From the NCBI GenBank assembly GCA_900765125.1, contig CAAFQL010000047.1, forward strand, positions 1 to 6,656: 6,656 bases of DNA. Reading direction: 5' to 3'. Below are positions 1-5,289 of the stretch, in pieces. Source of the stretch: Oscillospiraceae bacterium. Lineage in GTDB: Bacteria; Bacillota; Clostridia; Oscillospirales; Ruminococcaceae. A model generated the notes under the pieces. That model had not been told where the DNA came from, did no database searches, and worked only from the letters and a program-made list of their open reading frames with translations. The translations under genes were made by a program, and so were the position numbers. Position 1 is the stretch's first letter. The number at the start of each line of letters is the position of its first letter.

Positions 1-457
1 CTTCTCTTCCGATACATACAATGGGAGCATCGTCTCCGCCGACTTCCTGCCAGTTGGTGACTTCTCCCGTGTAGACCTGTGCAATCTGCTCAACTGTCAG
101 ATCAGAAACGGGATTTTCAGGATTGACAATCACGGCAATACCGTCAATGGCTACGACTGTTTCATTCAGATCTGCCTTTTCCTCATCCTTGAGGTTACGG
201 CTTGCAAGACCGATATCGCATCGTCCCCCCTGTACCGCCTGAATGCCTGCTCCTGAACCTGTGGGATTGTATGTAACCTTCACATCTGAATTCTTATCCA
301 TGTATGCTTCGCTCAGATATCCGATCACCTTTTCCATGGAAGTCGAGCCGTCTGTGGATACTGTTTTCTGCGAACTGTCACCGCAGCCTGTCATCGTTCC
401 CATGGCGAGAACAGCTGCCACTACCATGCTACTCCAAATTTTTGTCGTTTTCATCAT
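1..457 (-). CDS. pstS: PstS, phosphate ABC transporter substrate-binding lipoprotein (3' end cut by window edge)
   Basis: Captures inorganic phosphate outside the membrane and hands it to the PstCAB permease. The visible 152 residues begin with a lipoprotein signal peptide (Lys-rich start, Ala/Val/Met core, lipobox MTGC with the lipidated Cys at 25). The mature N-terminus of the PstS family follows: DGSTSM at about 36-41, the phosphate-loop motif NPTGSGAGI at about 64-72, CDIGLASR at about 80-87, and IGRE at the truncated end, where the family's next binding loop begins. Two ATGs lie in tandem (457 and 454). An AGGA at 466-469 serves either; the second aligns better with the phosphatase leader, which also starts MKT. 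It has its own Pho-type promoter and lies downstream of a YibE/F gene. pstC, pstA, pstB and phoU would be expected at lower coordinates, outside the window. Family assignment is firm. Confidence 0.93.
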   Translation of the reverse strand, partial: MMKTTKIWSSMVVAAVLAMGTMTGCGDSSQKTVSTDGSTSMEKVIGYLSEAYMDKNSDVKVTYNPTGSGAGIQAVQGGRCDIGLASRNLKDEEKADLNETVVAIDGIAVIVNPENPVSDLTVEQIAQVYTGEVTNWQEVGGDDAPIVCIGRE

Positions 458-465
458 AATTATTT

Positions 466-472
466 TCCTTTC
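466..472 (-). promoter_or_regulatory. Ribosome binding site of pstS
   Basis: GAAAGGA on the minus strand lies 8 bases before the first ATG (457) and 11 before the second (454). The phosphatase gene has the same AAAGGA-11-ATGAAAAC arrangement, which favours the second ATG as the ancestral start. Confidence 0.6.
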
Positions 473-498
473 AGAATTTACATTTTTATTTTGCTTTC

Positions 499-560
499 CA
501 GCATATTCAGTATACCGCTTTTCATGTAAAGTCTGAAATCATCTGTATGTAAATTGTATG
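499..560 (-). repeat. Duplicated Pho promoter segment, pstS copy
   Basis: This 62-base segment matches 3418-3479 at 57 of 62 positions in the same orientation and without gaps. It covers two PhoP boxes, the -35, spacer and -10, and ends in a shared GAATATGCTG just past the -10. Looser similarity continues through the leader and into the signal peptide codons. Confidence 0.9.
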
Positions 561-564
561 TTAA
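509..564 (-). promoter_or_regulatory. Pho-regulon promoter of pstS (PhoP boxes plus -35/-10)
   Basis: Read on the minus strand: TTAACA (559-564), TTTACA (548-553), a degenerate unit near 537-542, and TTTACA (525-530). The first two are 11 bases apart and the last is 23 further on, matching the direct repeats of TTAACA-like hexamers every 11 bases bound by PhoP in Firmicutes. The core promoter is TTCAGA (532-537), a 17-base spacer, then TATACT (509-514). The predicted start near 502 gives a leader of about 45 bases. The outermost box contains the stop codon of the upstream YibE/F gene. That PhoP binds here is inferred from the motif and the downstream gene. Confidence 0.75.
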
Positions 565-1697
565 GCCCTGCTATTTTTCCGTGTCAGAAGAAATCCACTT
601 GTAATTGCCGTCAGTGGTGCGACAGTAACAAGTCCAAATGAACCTACAATTGTATGAACGATCTCAGCAGCAACGTATTTGTAATTCAATATGAACTCAA
701 TTGGAGTTCCCTGTGCCATAAACACCATAAGAAGTGCGATATAACTTCCCGAATAGGCAAGCAGAAGCGTTGTTGTCGTTGAACCGCAGGCAGCACGTCC
801 GACAGAAAATCCGGAACGAATCGCTTCCCATGCTGAAATATCAGTTTTTTTCTGCACAAGCTCGTATACAGAAGAACAAATGTCAACAGATAAATCCATG
901 ACTGCACCAGACGAACCCAAGAAAATCGATGCCATAAAAATACTTGTCAGATTAAGATGCTGATAGCCTGCATACAGCAGACTTTCACTTGATTCCATCA
1001 CAGCGCCGTGAATCCGAAACAGATCTGTAAAAACAATGCCAAGTACAGCCGTGACTGCTATTCCGAGAAACGCCCCTGATACAGACGCAAGGCATCGTCT
1101 GTCAAATCCGTAAATCAGGCTAAGTATGATCGTTGTCATAAGCAATACGATTCCGATCGACAGCCATATCGGATTCCAGCCTTTCAGCATACATGGTACA
1201 AGAACTTTCCACATCAGCAGAATCGTTGTCATAAAGGATAGTATCGCACGAACGCCTGTTTTTCCTGCAAACAGTATGAGAAGTATCAAAAACAGCATGG
1301 CAAGAATGAATTCCTTATCCAACCTGTAATGATCTATCATGGTGACGGCTGTAATGACATCATTATTGTGACTTATCACAATAAATGCAATATCTCCATT
1401 TGAAAAGATTTTATCCTGTGCAAGAGAACCGTTTAATCTGTTAACGGCTGTCACTACTTCTCCTTTGAATCTGCCTCCGAGAATTTTTACCTCACATCGC
1501 TGTTCACCTGTTCTGAGCAAACCATTATCAATCATATCACTGTTGTCTGTGGAGATAATCTCCGCCCTCACTCTGTCCGCATTCTGATAGGTAAGCTGTC
1601 CCTCATATCCTGTGGGAATCATCATAAGCACAATAATCAACAGTACAGAAAAAATAACAGGAGCGTTATTTTTCCACGAAAGTTTAATTTTCTTCAT
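561..1697 (-). CDS. YibE/F family polytopic membrane protein
   Basis: A 378-residue integral membrane protein of the YibE/F family (PF07907), whose biochemical role is not established. From the chosen start it has one N-terminal membrane segment (about 13-28), a soluble probably extracytoplasmic region of about 100 residues (29-128) with a small beta-rich look (CEVKILGGRFKGEVV, then DIAFIVI), and about seven more membrane segments at roughly 129-144, 147-167, 176-196, 203-223, 248-265, 310-328 and 343-370. Family signatures are GSSGAVMDLSVDI (261-273) and GRAACGSTTTTLLLAYSG (300-317). I chose the ATG at 1697 because GGAG (1705-1708) precedes it by 7 bases; the longer frame begins with a TTG at 1727 inside a hairpin loop. 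It lies 81 bases after the alkaline phosphatase in the same direction and just before pstS, so it is probably expressed in phosphate starvation. I cannot say what it transports, if anything. Confidence 0.88.
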   Translation of the reverse strand: MKKIKLSWKNNAPVIFSVLLIIVLMMIPTGYEGQLTYQNADRVRAEIISTDNSDMIDNGLLRTGEQRCEVKILGGRFKGEVVTAVNRLNGSLAQDKIFSNGDIAFIVISHNNDVITAVTMIDHYRLDKEFILAMLFLILLILFAGKTGVRAILSFMTTILLMWKVLVPCMLKGWNPIWLSIGIVLLMTTIILSLIYGFDRRCLASVSGAFLGIAVTAVLGIVFTDLFRIHGAVMESSESLLYAGYQHLNLTSIFMASIFLGSSGAVMDLSVDICSSVYELVQKKTDISAWEAIRSGFSVGRAACGSTTTTLLLAYSGSYIALLMVFMAQGTPIEFILNYKYVAAEIVHTIVGSFGLVTVAPLTAITSGFLLTRKNSRA

Positions 1698-1704
1698 ATT
1701 TTCA

Positions 1705-1708
1705 CTCC
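1705..1708 (-). promoter_or_regulatory. Ribosome binding site that sets the YibE/F start
   Basis: GGAG on the minus strand, 7 bases before the ATG at 1697. The upstream in-frame TTG (1727) has no comparable site, so the shorter protein is preferred. Confidence 0.7.
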
Positions 1709-1716
1709 AACTGAAA

Positions 1717-1737
1717 CGGAGAGCCAAATGCTCTCCG
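1717..1737 (-). terminator. Intergenic hairpin between phosphatase and YibE/F (possible leaky terminator or attenuator)
   Basis: A perfect 8-bp GC-rich stem, CGGAGAGC with GCTCTCCG, and a 5-base loop. On the minus strand it is followed by only TTTC, a weak T-tract. It ends 8 bases before the YibE/F ribosome binding site. It may reduce read-through from the phosphatase gene, or stabilise or mark a processing site in a shared transcript. I see no strong promoter between it and the phosphatase stop. Confidence 0.55.
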
Positions 1738-1778
1738 AATCGTATACATATTTAAGGAAACCAATGAACTTTTAAAAT

Positions 1779-3383
1779 TTATTTCACATCAAGCAACTCC
1801 GCCATTTTATGAAAAATGTCAGTATTGTCATAGTAGCCGTCAAAATTTTCTGCCCCTACTCCGTCAGCGAAAACACCTACAGGCAAACCCGTGTGCGAAT
1901 AGCTTGTAAAGTCGATTCCAGACTTGTTGTTTAAGATGTGCGTAATGGTAACGCTAAATGGGTTATAAGTTCCGTAAAGCACATACTGTTCCTGAGAATA
2001 TTTTTCTGAATCGTATTCTGTCATAGAGAGTTCATACGCATCTTGCAGACGTTTTACTTCGTAGTCAGTGAGAACCAGCCGGTCATTTTCATCTCCGGAA
2101 AGCTTCAGTCCAAAAAGTTCTTCGACATCTTTCATAGCATCCTCAAAAGAAGTATGTTCTTCTTTATATTTCGCAATGTACTGCTCGTCAAACTGTGAAA
2201 ACGAAATCTTTTGACTGCTCAAATTCGTGAGATATGTATCATAATCCGTTCCTGCAAATCCGATGGAAAGTCCGCCTGTTTCATGGTCGCCTGTGACAAG
2301 GATCAGCGTTTCATCAGGATGTTCGGCAGCAAAATCAATTGCAACCTGTACAGCATCGGCAAATGCAATAGTATCGTTTACACTTGAACCTGCATCATTA
2401 GCATGACATGCCCAGTCGATTTTTCCTCCCTCGCACATCATGAAAAATCCTTCCTTATTATCAAGGACTTCAATTCCCTTTGCCACATAATCAGAAAGTC
2501 CCCATTCGCTGTCAGCACGGTCAATCTCATAGTTCATGGCATCAGAATCAGCAAGATGCTCATCAATCAGAATCACCTTTTCATCGGAAGAAGTAATTTT
2601 CTGAGCGTATGCCTGTGTATATGACACCTTGTAACCTGCTTTTTCTGCAAGATCATACAGATTCTCCTTGTCATCCTCTGAGCCGGTAACCTTTTTTAAA
2701 CCGCCTCCGGCAAAATATTCAAATCCAGAATCCACAAGCTCCTGACCGATCTCATAGTAATTATTTCTGCTTGCCTGATGTGCATAAAAAGCCGCAGGAG
2801 TAGCGTGATTCAGATTCACGGAAGAAATAATGCCGACTTTCCAGTTCTTCTGCTCATGCAGTTTTTCGGCAATCGTTTCAAACTGCTCTGTACCGCTGAT
2901 ATCAACATTGATCATACCGGAATAGGTTTTATTACCGGTTGCGATAGATGTGGCGGTCGAGGCGGAATCGGGAGCAAAACTACAGGAGTCAAATGTAATA
3001 GCAGAACCCTCGGTTTCAAAATTCATGAAGTTCAGCTTCTGTGGGCCGTCAAGAGCTGCACCGTTTCGTTTCTCATAGTCAATGCTTGGCTCTGCCTGTT
3101 CGTAATCAGAGTCGGCACACGCTCCCAAATAATCGGAAGCTGCCTGAAACTGGGGATAACTCATACCGTCTCCGATAAAAAGAAATACATATTTCGGTGC
3201 ATTTCCTTCATTTGACAGTGAATTATCTGTCCCTTCCGCAACTGTTGGAACATTTGTACTTTGCACAGGTGTTTCAACATCTGACATTGTGTTTTCAGTC
3301 TTCTTTTCAGAACATCCTGTCATCATTCCCATTGCAACTGCCGCTGCGAGTATCGCAGTACATACAATTTTTTGTGTTTTCAT
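1779..3383 (-). CDS. phoA: Alkaline phosphatase, secreted lipoprotein
   Basis: Hydrolyses phosphate monoesters outside the membrane to free phosphate for uptake. The 534 residues start with a lipoprotein leader (lipobox MTGC, Cys24) and a Ser/Thr/Glu-rich linker to about 60, then the alkaline phosphatase domain. By motif alignment with E. coli PhoA: Asp72 (FIGDGMS), Asp139 and nucleophile Ser140 (PDSAST), His193 and Thr195 (NHATPA), Arg206, Glu318 (CEGGKID), Asp323 and His327 (DWACH), Asp366 and His367 (GDHETGG), and His497 (SHTGLP). All metal and nucleophile positions are filled. E. coli Asp153 and Lys328 are replaced by His193 and Trp324, as in several other bacterial enzymes. About 130 residues separate His367 from His497, against 42 in E. 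coli, so there is an insertion of nearly 90 residues. The start at 3383 is preferred over the ATG at 3410, which would be only about 11 bases from the predicted transcript start and would lengthen the signal peptide. Expression is likely PhoP-dependent. Confidence 0.94.
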   Translation of the reverse strand: MKTQKIVCTAILAAAVAMGMMTGCSEKKTENTMSDVETPVQSTNVPTVAEGTDNSLSNEGNAPKYVFLFIGDGMSYPQFQAASDYLGACADSDYEQAEPSIDYEKRNGAALDGPQKLNFMNFETEGSAITFDSCSFAPDSASTATSIATGNKTYSGMINVDISGTEQFETIAEKLHEQKNWKVGIISSVNLNHATPAAFYAHQASRNNYYEIGQELVDSGFEYFAGGGLKKVTGSEDDKENLYDLAEKAGYKVSYTQAYAQKITSSDEKVILIDEHLADSDAMNYEIDRADSEWGLSDYVAKGIEVLDNKEGFFMMCEGGKIDWACHANDAGSSVNDTIAFADAVQVAIDFAAEHPDETLILVTGDHETGGLSIGFAGTDYDTYLTNLSSQKISFSQFDEQYIAKYKEEHTSFEDAMKDVEELFGLKLSGDENDRLVLTDYEVKRLQDAYELSMTEYDSEKYSQEQYVLYGTYNPFSVTITHILNNKSGIDFTSYSHTGLPVGVFADGVGAENFDGYYDNTDIFHKMAELLDVK

Positions 3384-3393
3384 TATCAACACA

Positions 3394-3400
3394 TTCCTTT
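3394..3400 (-). promoter_or_regulatory. Ribosome binding site that sets the phosphatase start
   Basis: AAAGGAA on the minus strand, 10 bases before the ATG at 3383. The spacing is slightly long but equals that of pstS when its second ATG is used. No site at proper distance precedes the ATG at 3410. Confidence 0.6.
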
Positions 3401-3417
3401 CATCTTTCATTGCCTTT

Positions 3418-3479
3418 CAGCATATTCAGCATAACACTTTTCATGTAAAGTCTGAAATCACTTGTATGTAAATTGTATG
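3418..3479 (-). repeat. Duplicated Pho promoter segment, phosphatase copy
   Basis: Partner of 499-560: 57 of 62 identical, ungapped, same orientation relative to the gene. The five differences fall between the boxes, next to the -10 and once within it. Confidence 0.9.
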
Positions 3480-3483
3480 CAAA
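3428..3483 (-). promoter_or_regulatory. Pho-regulon promoter of the alkaline phosphatase gene
   Basis: On the minus strand: TTTGCA (3478-3483), TTTACA (3467-3472), a degenerate unit (GTGATT region), and TTTACA (3444-3449), with the same spacing as upstream of pstS. The core is TTCAGA (3451-3456), 17 bases, TATGCT (3428-3433). The predicted start near 3421 gives a leader of about 38 bases. The -10 and first box are each one base weaker than in the pstS copy, so a lower basal level is possible. Confidence 0.75.
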
Positions 3484-3694
3484 ACCGCTATGTCAGGATT
3501 GATGTGCTTTAAAAGTAACAACAGAAAAGCAATATTGGAATAGATGAAAATAATGTTTCATTTAATTTAGCAACATAAAACGCAAGGTTGCATCGACCCT
3601 AAAATGGGTGCAAAAGAAAACGCTAACCCCTGAAAAGCAGGATTTAAACCTATTTTCGAGGTAAATATCTCTCCCCTATTCAGGCAACAGAAAA

Positions 3695-3716
3695 CGGCAC
3701 TTTTCAGAAAGTGCCG
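3695..3716 (-). terminator. Second minus-strand terminator-like hairpin
   Basis: A perfect 9-bp stem (CGGCACTTT with AAAGTGCCG) and a 4-base loop. On the minus strand it is followed by TTTTCTGTT. It lies 29 bases beyond the first hairpin, so the two may act in tandem to stop transcription entering the phosphatase promoter region. Confidence 0.65.
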
Positions 3717-3738
3717 ATACTGCGTTGTTTTCAGGGTA

Positions 3739-3777
3739 TAAAAATGCACCCCTATTTTGTATCAAAATAAGGGTGCA
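3739..3777 (-). terminator. First minus-strand intrinsic terminator
   Basis: The stem pairs 3745-3759 with 3763-3777 across a 3-base loop: 15 bp with one position that is a G-U pair only in minus-strand RNA (a C-A mismatch on the other strand). It is followed on the minus strand by ATTTTTAT. The wobble and the T-tract both point to minus-strand use, downstream of the broken DUF234 gene. Confidence 0.75.
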
Positions 3778-3808
3778 GGTATGCCAAAGAACGCTTATTT
3801 TGATACAA
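3757..3808. repeat. 15-bp perfect inverted repeat competing with the terminator stem
   Basis: TTGTATCAAAATAAG at 3757-3771 is perfectly inverted at 3794-3808, with a 22-base loop. The left arm includes the whole loop and most of the right stem of the 3745-3777 hairpin, so an RNA can form one structure or the other, not both. Confidence 0.7.
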
Positions 3809-3861
3809 TTTGCCTTGCGTTTTCTTTTGCGTTTACCGTTTTCTTTTGCTATCTTCTTTCC

Positions 3862-4054
3862 TACAATATCTATTAAATCACAAAGAACTAAATTTACTAC
3901 CATTTTTGCTTCTTCCAGAACTTTTTCATCAAATTCCAATTCAGAAAAAGATAATAGTAGAACTCTGATTTTTCTTTCTGAGGTGAAAGTTTCACAACAG
4001 TATCCAGATATTCCGAATAGCGGAATGGCTTGTTCTTAAACTTACATTCACCTA
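3862..4054 (-). pseudogene. Broken DUF234-type ATPase gene, 3' fragment
   Basis: Read on the minus strand from the IS edge, this gives GECKFKNKPFRYSEYLD and, further on, SEFYYYLF. After a one-base shift in a T-run near 3945-3949 it continues SELEFDEKVLEEAKM and LCDLIDIV. This is the end of the DUF234 (PF03008) domain that follows an ATPase_2 domain in many archaeal and bacterial proteins. GECK is the ExK of a PD-(D/E)XK-like site. Adding one T to the run restores YLFSELEFDEK. The frame runs on through the repeats to a stop at 3676-3678, beyond where family members normally end. Joined with the fragment at 5290-5429 once the IS is removed. Confidence 0.75.
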
Positions 4055-4077
4055 GTACTCCGTAACATCTAAATATT
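4055..4077 (+). repeat. IS630 left terminal inverted repeat
   Basis: Begins GTACTCCGTAACAT and pairs with 5267-5289. It overlaps the transposase stop codon (4069-4071). The TA just outside (4053-4054) is the target copy. Confidence 0.85.
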
Positions 4078-4773
4078 CATAACCGGATACAGATGTTTTA
4101 ATTTAGTTCTGGCATCAGAAGTGGAGAAATGCCATTCAACACCGCGTTGTCTATTATTTCGATCAACATACCAAGACTTTAATAGCGTGCGAAGCGTTTC
4201 AAGGTCAGGTATTCGTTCTTTACCAATGCATTGTCTGCCGAGTGCAGATAATTCAATTTCTGCAATATTTAACCAGCTGCCATGCTTTGGCGTATAGTGA
4301 ATCTCAAGTCTTGAAGCCAGATTAAAAGCTTTTTCAGGCTCAAAAGTCTGATATAAAGAAGCGATTGAATGCGTATTCAAATTATCCATAACAAGGATAA
4401 CTTTTTCTGCATTTGGATATTGTTCCGTGAGCAGCCATTTGATTTGCTTAGCCCAATCTTCTCTTGTACGGTGTTCCTGAGCATCTGCATAACGCCACCC
4501 GTTCAATAGCTCCGTAAACAAAAAGATAGAGGCAGTTCCATTACGGATGTATTCATTATCTTCATAAGTAGTACGACCGTCTTTGGAACGTATGCTCTTT
4601 CTTGCAGACGCAAATAGCTGCACAGGTTTTTCATCCATACAAATCACAGGTCTTTTTTCACCGTATGGTCTGCTGTAAACTGACAGAACATCCTCCATCA
4701 CAGCAACAAAAGCTGCATTATGTTTAGGCGGTATACACCAACATTTTTTCAGGTGAGGCTTAAATTCGTTTTT
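4069..4773 (-). CDS. IS630 transposase, C-terminal part (orfB, DDE catalytic domain)
   Basis: Cuts and joins DNA at the element ends. This frame opens right after a TAA inside the slippage site and reads NEFKPHLKKCWCIPP before the first internal start-like codon, a GTG at 4701 (followed by ATG). Those upstream residues are family-typical, so the part is probably made by recoding from orfA rather than from its own start. The DDE motif is visible: Asp in CMDE, Asp in VMDNLNTH, Glu in SWLNIAEIE, with 41 residues between the last two when the first Glu is taken. The C-terminus HLYPVMNI ends inside the left terminal repeat. With orfA, a one-base backward shift gives a 380-residue protein, a normal length. 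Confidence 0.88.
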   Translation of the reverse strand, partial: KNEFKPHLKKCWCIPPKHNAAFVAVMEDVLSVYSRPYGEKRPVICMDEKPVQLFASARKSIRSKDGRTTYEDNEYIRNGTASIFLFTELLNGWRYADAQEHRTREDWAKQIKWLLTEQYPNAEKVILVMDNLNTHSIASLYQTFEPEKAFNLASRLEIHYTPKHGSWLNIAEIELSALGRQCIGKERIPDLETLRTLLKSWYVDRNNRQRGVEWHFSTSDARTKLKHLYPVMNI

Positions 4774-5210
4774 TTAAGTATGCGGAAAACAGTCATATGT
4801 GAAATTGAATCAATGTAATTCAATTCGACGCATTTTTCTGCAATTAGTCTGACAGACCACCGGCTATATCCTTCCGGCGGATCTCCGCAAGCCAAAGCAA
4901 CGATATGAGCTTCAATATCTCCTGTAACCTTTGCAGGAACAGGAGGCGTTTCACGTTTTTTGCGATTGATAGTTGCTTCAAGACCATTATTTACATAATA
5001 TGTTCGAACATTTTGTACAGTCGTAGGCGTAGTGTTAAATACAGCTGCTATTTCTGCAACTGTCATATGTTTCTTGTTTCCTCTGTCGGAAGCGAGAAGT
5101 ATATTAGCCCTCAGGATTGTTTTCGCAGGAGAATTATCCTTCTTAACAATTTCTGTGAGATGCTTACGGTCTGTATCTGTTAATTCAATAATATATTTCG
5201 TGGTTGGCAT
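4749..5210 (-). CDS. IS630 transposase, N-terminal part (orfA, DNA-binding domain)
   Basis: The 153 residues contain a helix-turn-helix (TVAEIAAVFNTTPTTVQNV, about 50-68) and a second winged-helix-like region with GYSRWSVRLIAEKC (about 114-127) and HMTVFRILKK (138-147), the DNA-binding half of an IS630 transposase. After RILKK the frame runs only NLSLT-type residues to a TGA at 4749-4751, while the expected family sequence continues in the -1 frame. The ATG at 5210 has AGGAG 7 bases upstream (5218-5222) and a consensus TATAAT further up. Confidence 0.88.
   Translation of the reverse strand: MPTTKYIIELTDTDRKHLTEIVKKDNSPAKTILRANILLASDRGNKKHMTVAEIAAVFNTTPTTVQNVRTYYVNNGLEATINRKKRETPPVPAKVTGDIEAHIVALACGDPPEGYSRWSVRLIAEKCVELNYIDSISHMTVFRILKKTNLSLT
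4769..4775 (-). other. A7 frameshift/slippage site in the transposase
   Basis: On the minus strand the codons are CTT AAA AAA ACG. A one-base backward slip on the seven A's gives CTT AAA AAA AAC GAA and enters orfB exactly where homology resumes. Either ribosomal -1 frameshifting or polymerase slippage on the A-run would do it; an inactivating loss of one A is the alternative. Confidence 0.75.
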
Positions 5211-5239
5211 AATAAATCTCCTTGTCCTGTGATAAGGCT

Positions 5240-5268
5240 ATTATACCACACGAAAATAGTTAACGCAA
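5240..5268 (-). promoter_or_regulatory. Transposase promoter
   Basis: TATAAT (5240-5245) on the minus strand, preceded 17 bases upstream by TTGCGT (5263-5268). The -35 touches the inner edge of the right terminal repeat, so transposase bound at the end could repress its own gene (inference). Confidence 0.6.
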
Positions 5269-5289
5269 GATTTAAATGTTGCGAAATAC
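5267..5289 (-). repeat. IS630 right terminal inverted repeat
   Basis: Reading inward on the minus strand it begins GTATTTCGCAACAT, 18 of 23 matching the left end. The outer TA target copy is at 5290-5291. Confidence 0.85.

Larger units (their letters stand above)
3610..3849. repeat. 13-base word GCAAAAGAAAACG in four copies, two per orientation
   Basis: Copies on the plus strand are at 3610-3622 (exact) and 3684-3696 (one mismatch, GCAACAGAAAACG). Copies on the minus strand are at 3818-3830 and 3837-3849 (both exact, spaced 19 bases start to start). The outer copies frame the hairpins at 3695-3777. The two minus-strand copies lie in the run-on frame of the broken DUF234 gene, where they encode a Lys/Arg-rich tail. 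Confidence 0.7.
3484..3861. other. Gene-free, inverted-repeat-rich intergenic region
   Basis: I see no supportable gene here. The 3484-3576 part is plain AT-rich DNA upstream of the phosphatase promoter. From 3577 to 3849 the sequence is packed with inverted repeats: AAAACGCAAGG at 3577-3587 against 3813-3823 (11 bp), a 14-bp pair at 3610-3623 and 3817-3830, a 9-bp pair at 3628-3636 and 3728-3736, and the hairpins listed separately. Downstream-of-gene terminators explain part of it. A decayed small mobile element or a structured RNA could explain the rest. Confidence 0.5.
4055..5289 (-). mobile_element. IS630-family insertion sequence, 1235 bp
   Basis: It has 23-bp imperfect terminal repeats (18 of 23 matching) at 4055-4077 and 5267-5289, flanked by TA at 4053-4054 and 5290-5291, as expected of a family that inserts at TA and duplicates it. 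It contains one transposase split over two frames. Boundaries are supported independently: removing the element and one TA rejoins the interrupted frame as YLLGECKF. Size is normal for IS630. Ends and catalytic residues look intact, so it may still be active if the frame is recoded. Confidence 0.92.

Noticed and set aside
1698..1727. TTG start adding ten residues to the YibE/F protein.
   Set aside because: It lies in a hairpin loop with no ribosome site; the ATG at 1697 has GGAG at 7 bases.
2778..3215. A 145-codon plus-strand ORF.
   Set aside because: It is the complement of the conserved phosphatase coding region and has no recognisable domain.
3384..3410. Upstream ATG adding nine residues to the phosphatase.
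   Set aside because: It would be about 11 bases from the predicted transcript start, lacks a spaced ribosome site and would put charged residues before a complete signal peptide.
3610..3849. Short repeats considered as a CRISPR array or iterons.
   Set aside because: Copies are 13 bases, in mixed orientation and unevenly spaced, with no cas or replication gene nearby.
3781..3876. A 31-codon hydrophobic ORF on the plus strand (MPKNAYFDTICLAF...) with AAGGG 7 bases upstream inside a hairpin, resembling a type I toxin.
   Set aside because: It is antisense to the Lys/Arg-rich tail of the broken DUF234 gene; Phe/Leu/Ser codons are what the complement of Lys/Arg codons gives. No antisense RNA promoter was seen.
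3676..3939. An 87-codon minus-strand ORF starting at a TTG, as a separate gene.
   Set aside because: Its first half is the frameshifted C-terminus of the DUF234 pseudogene and its second half runs through hairpins.
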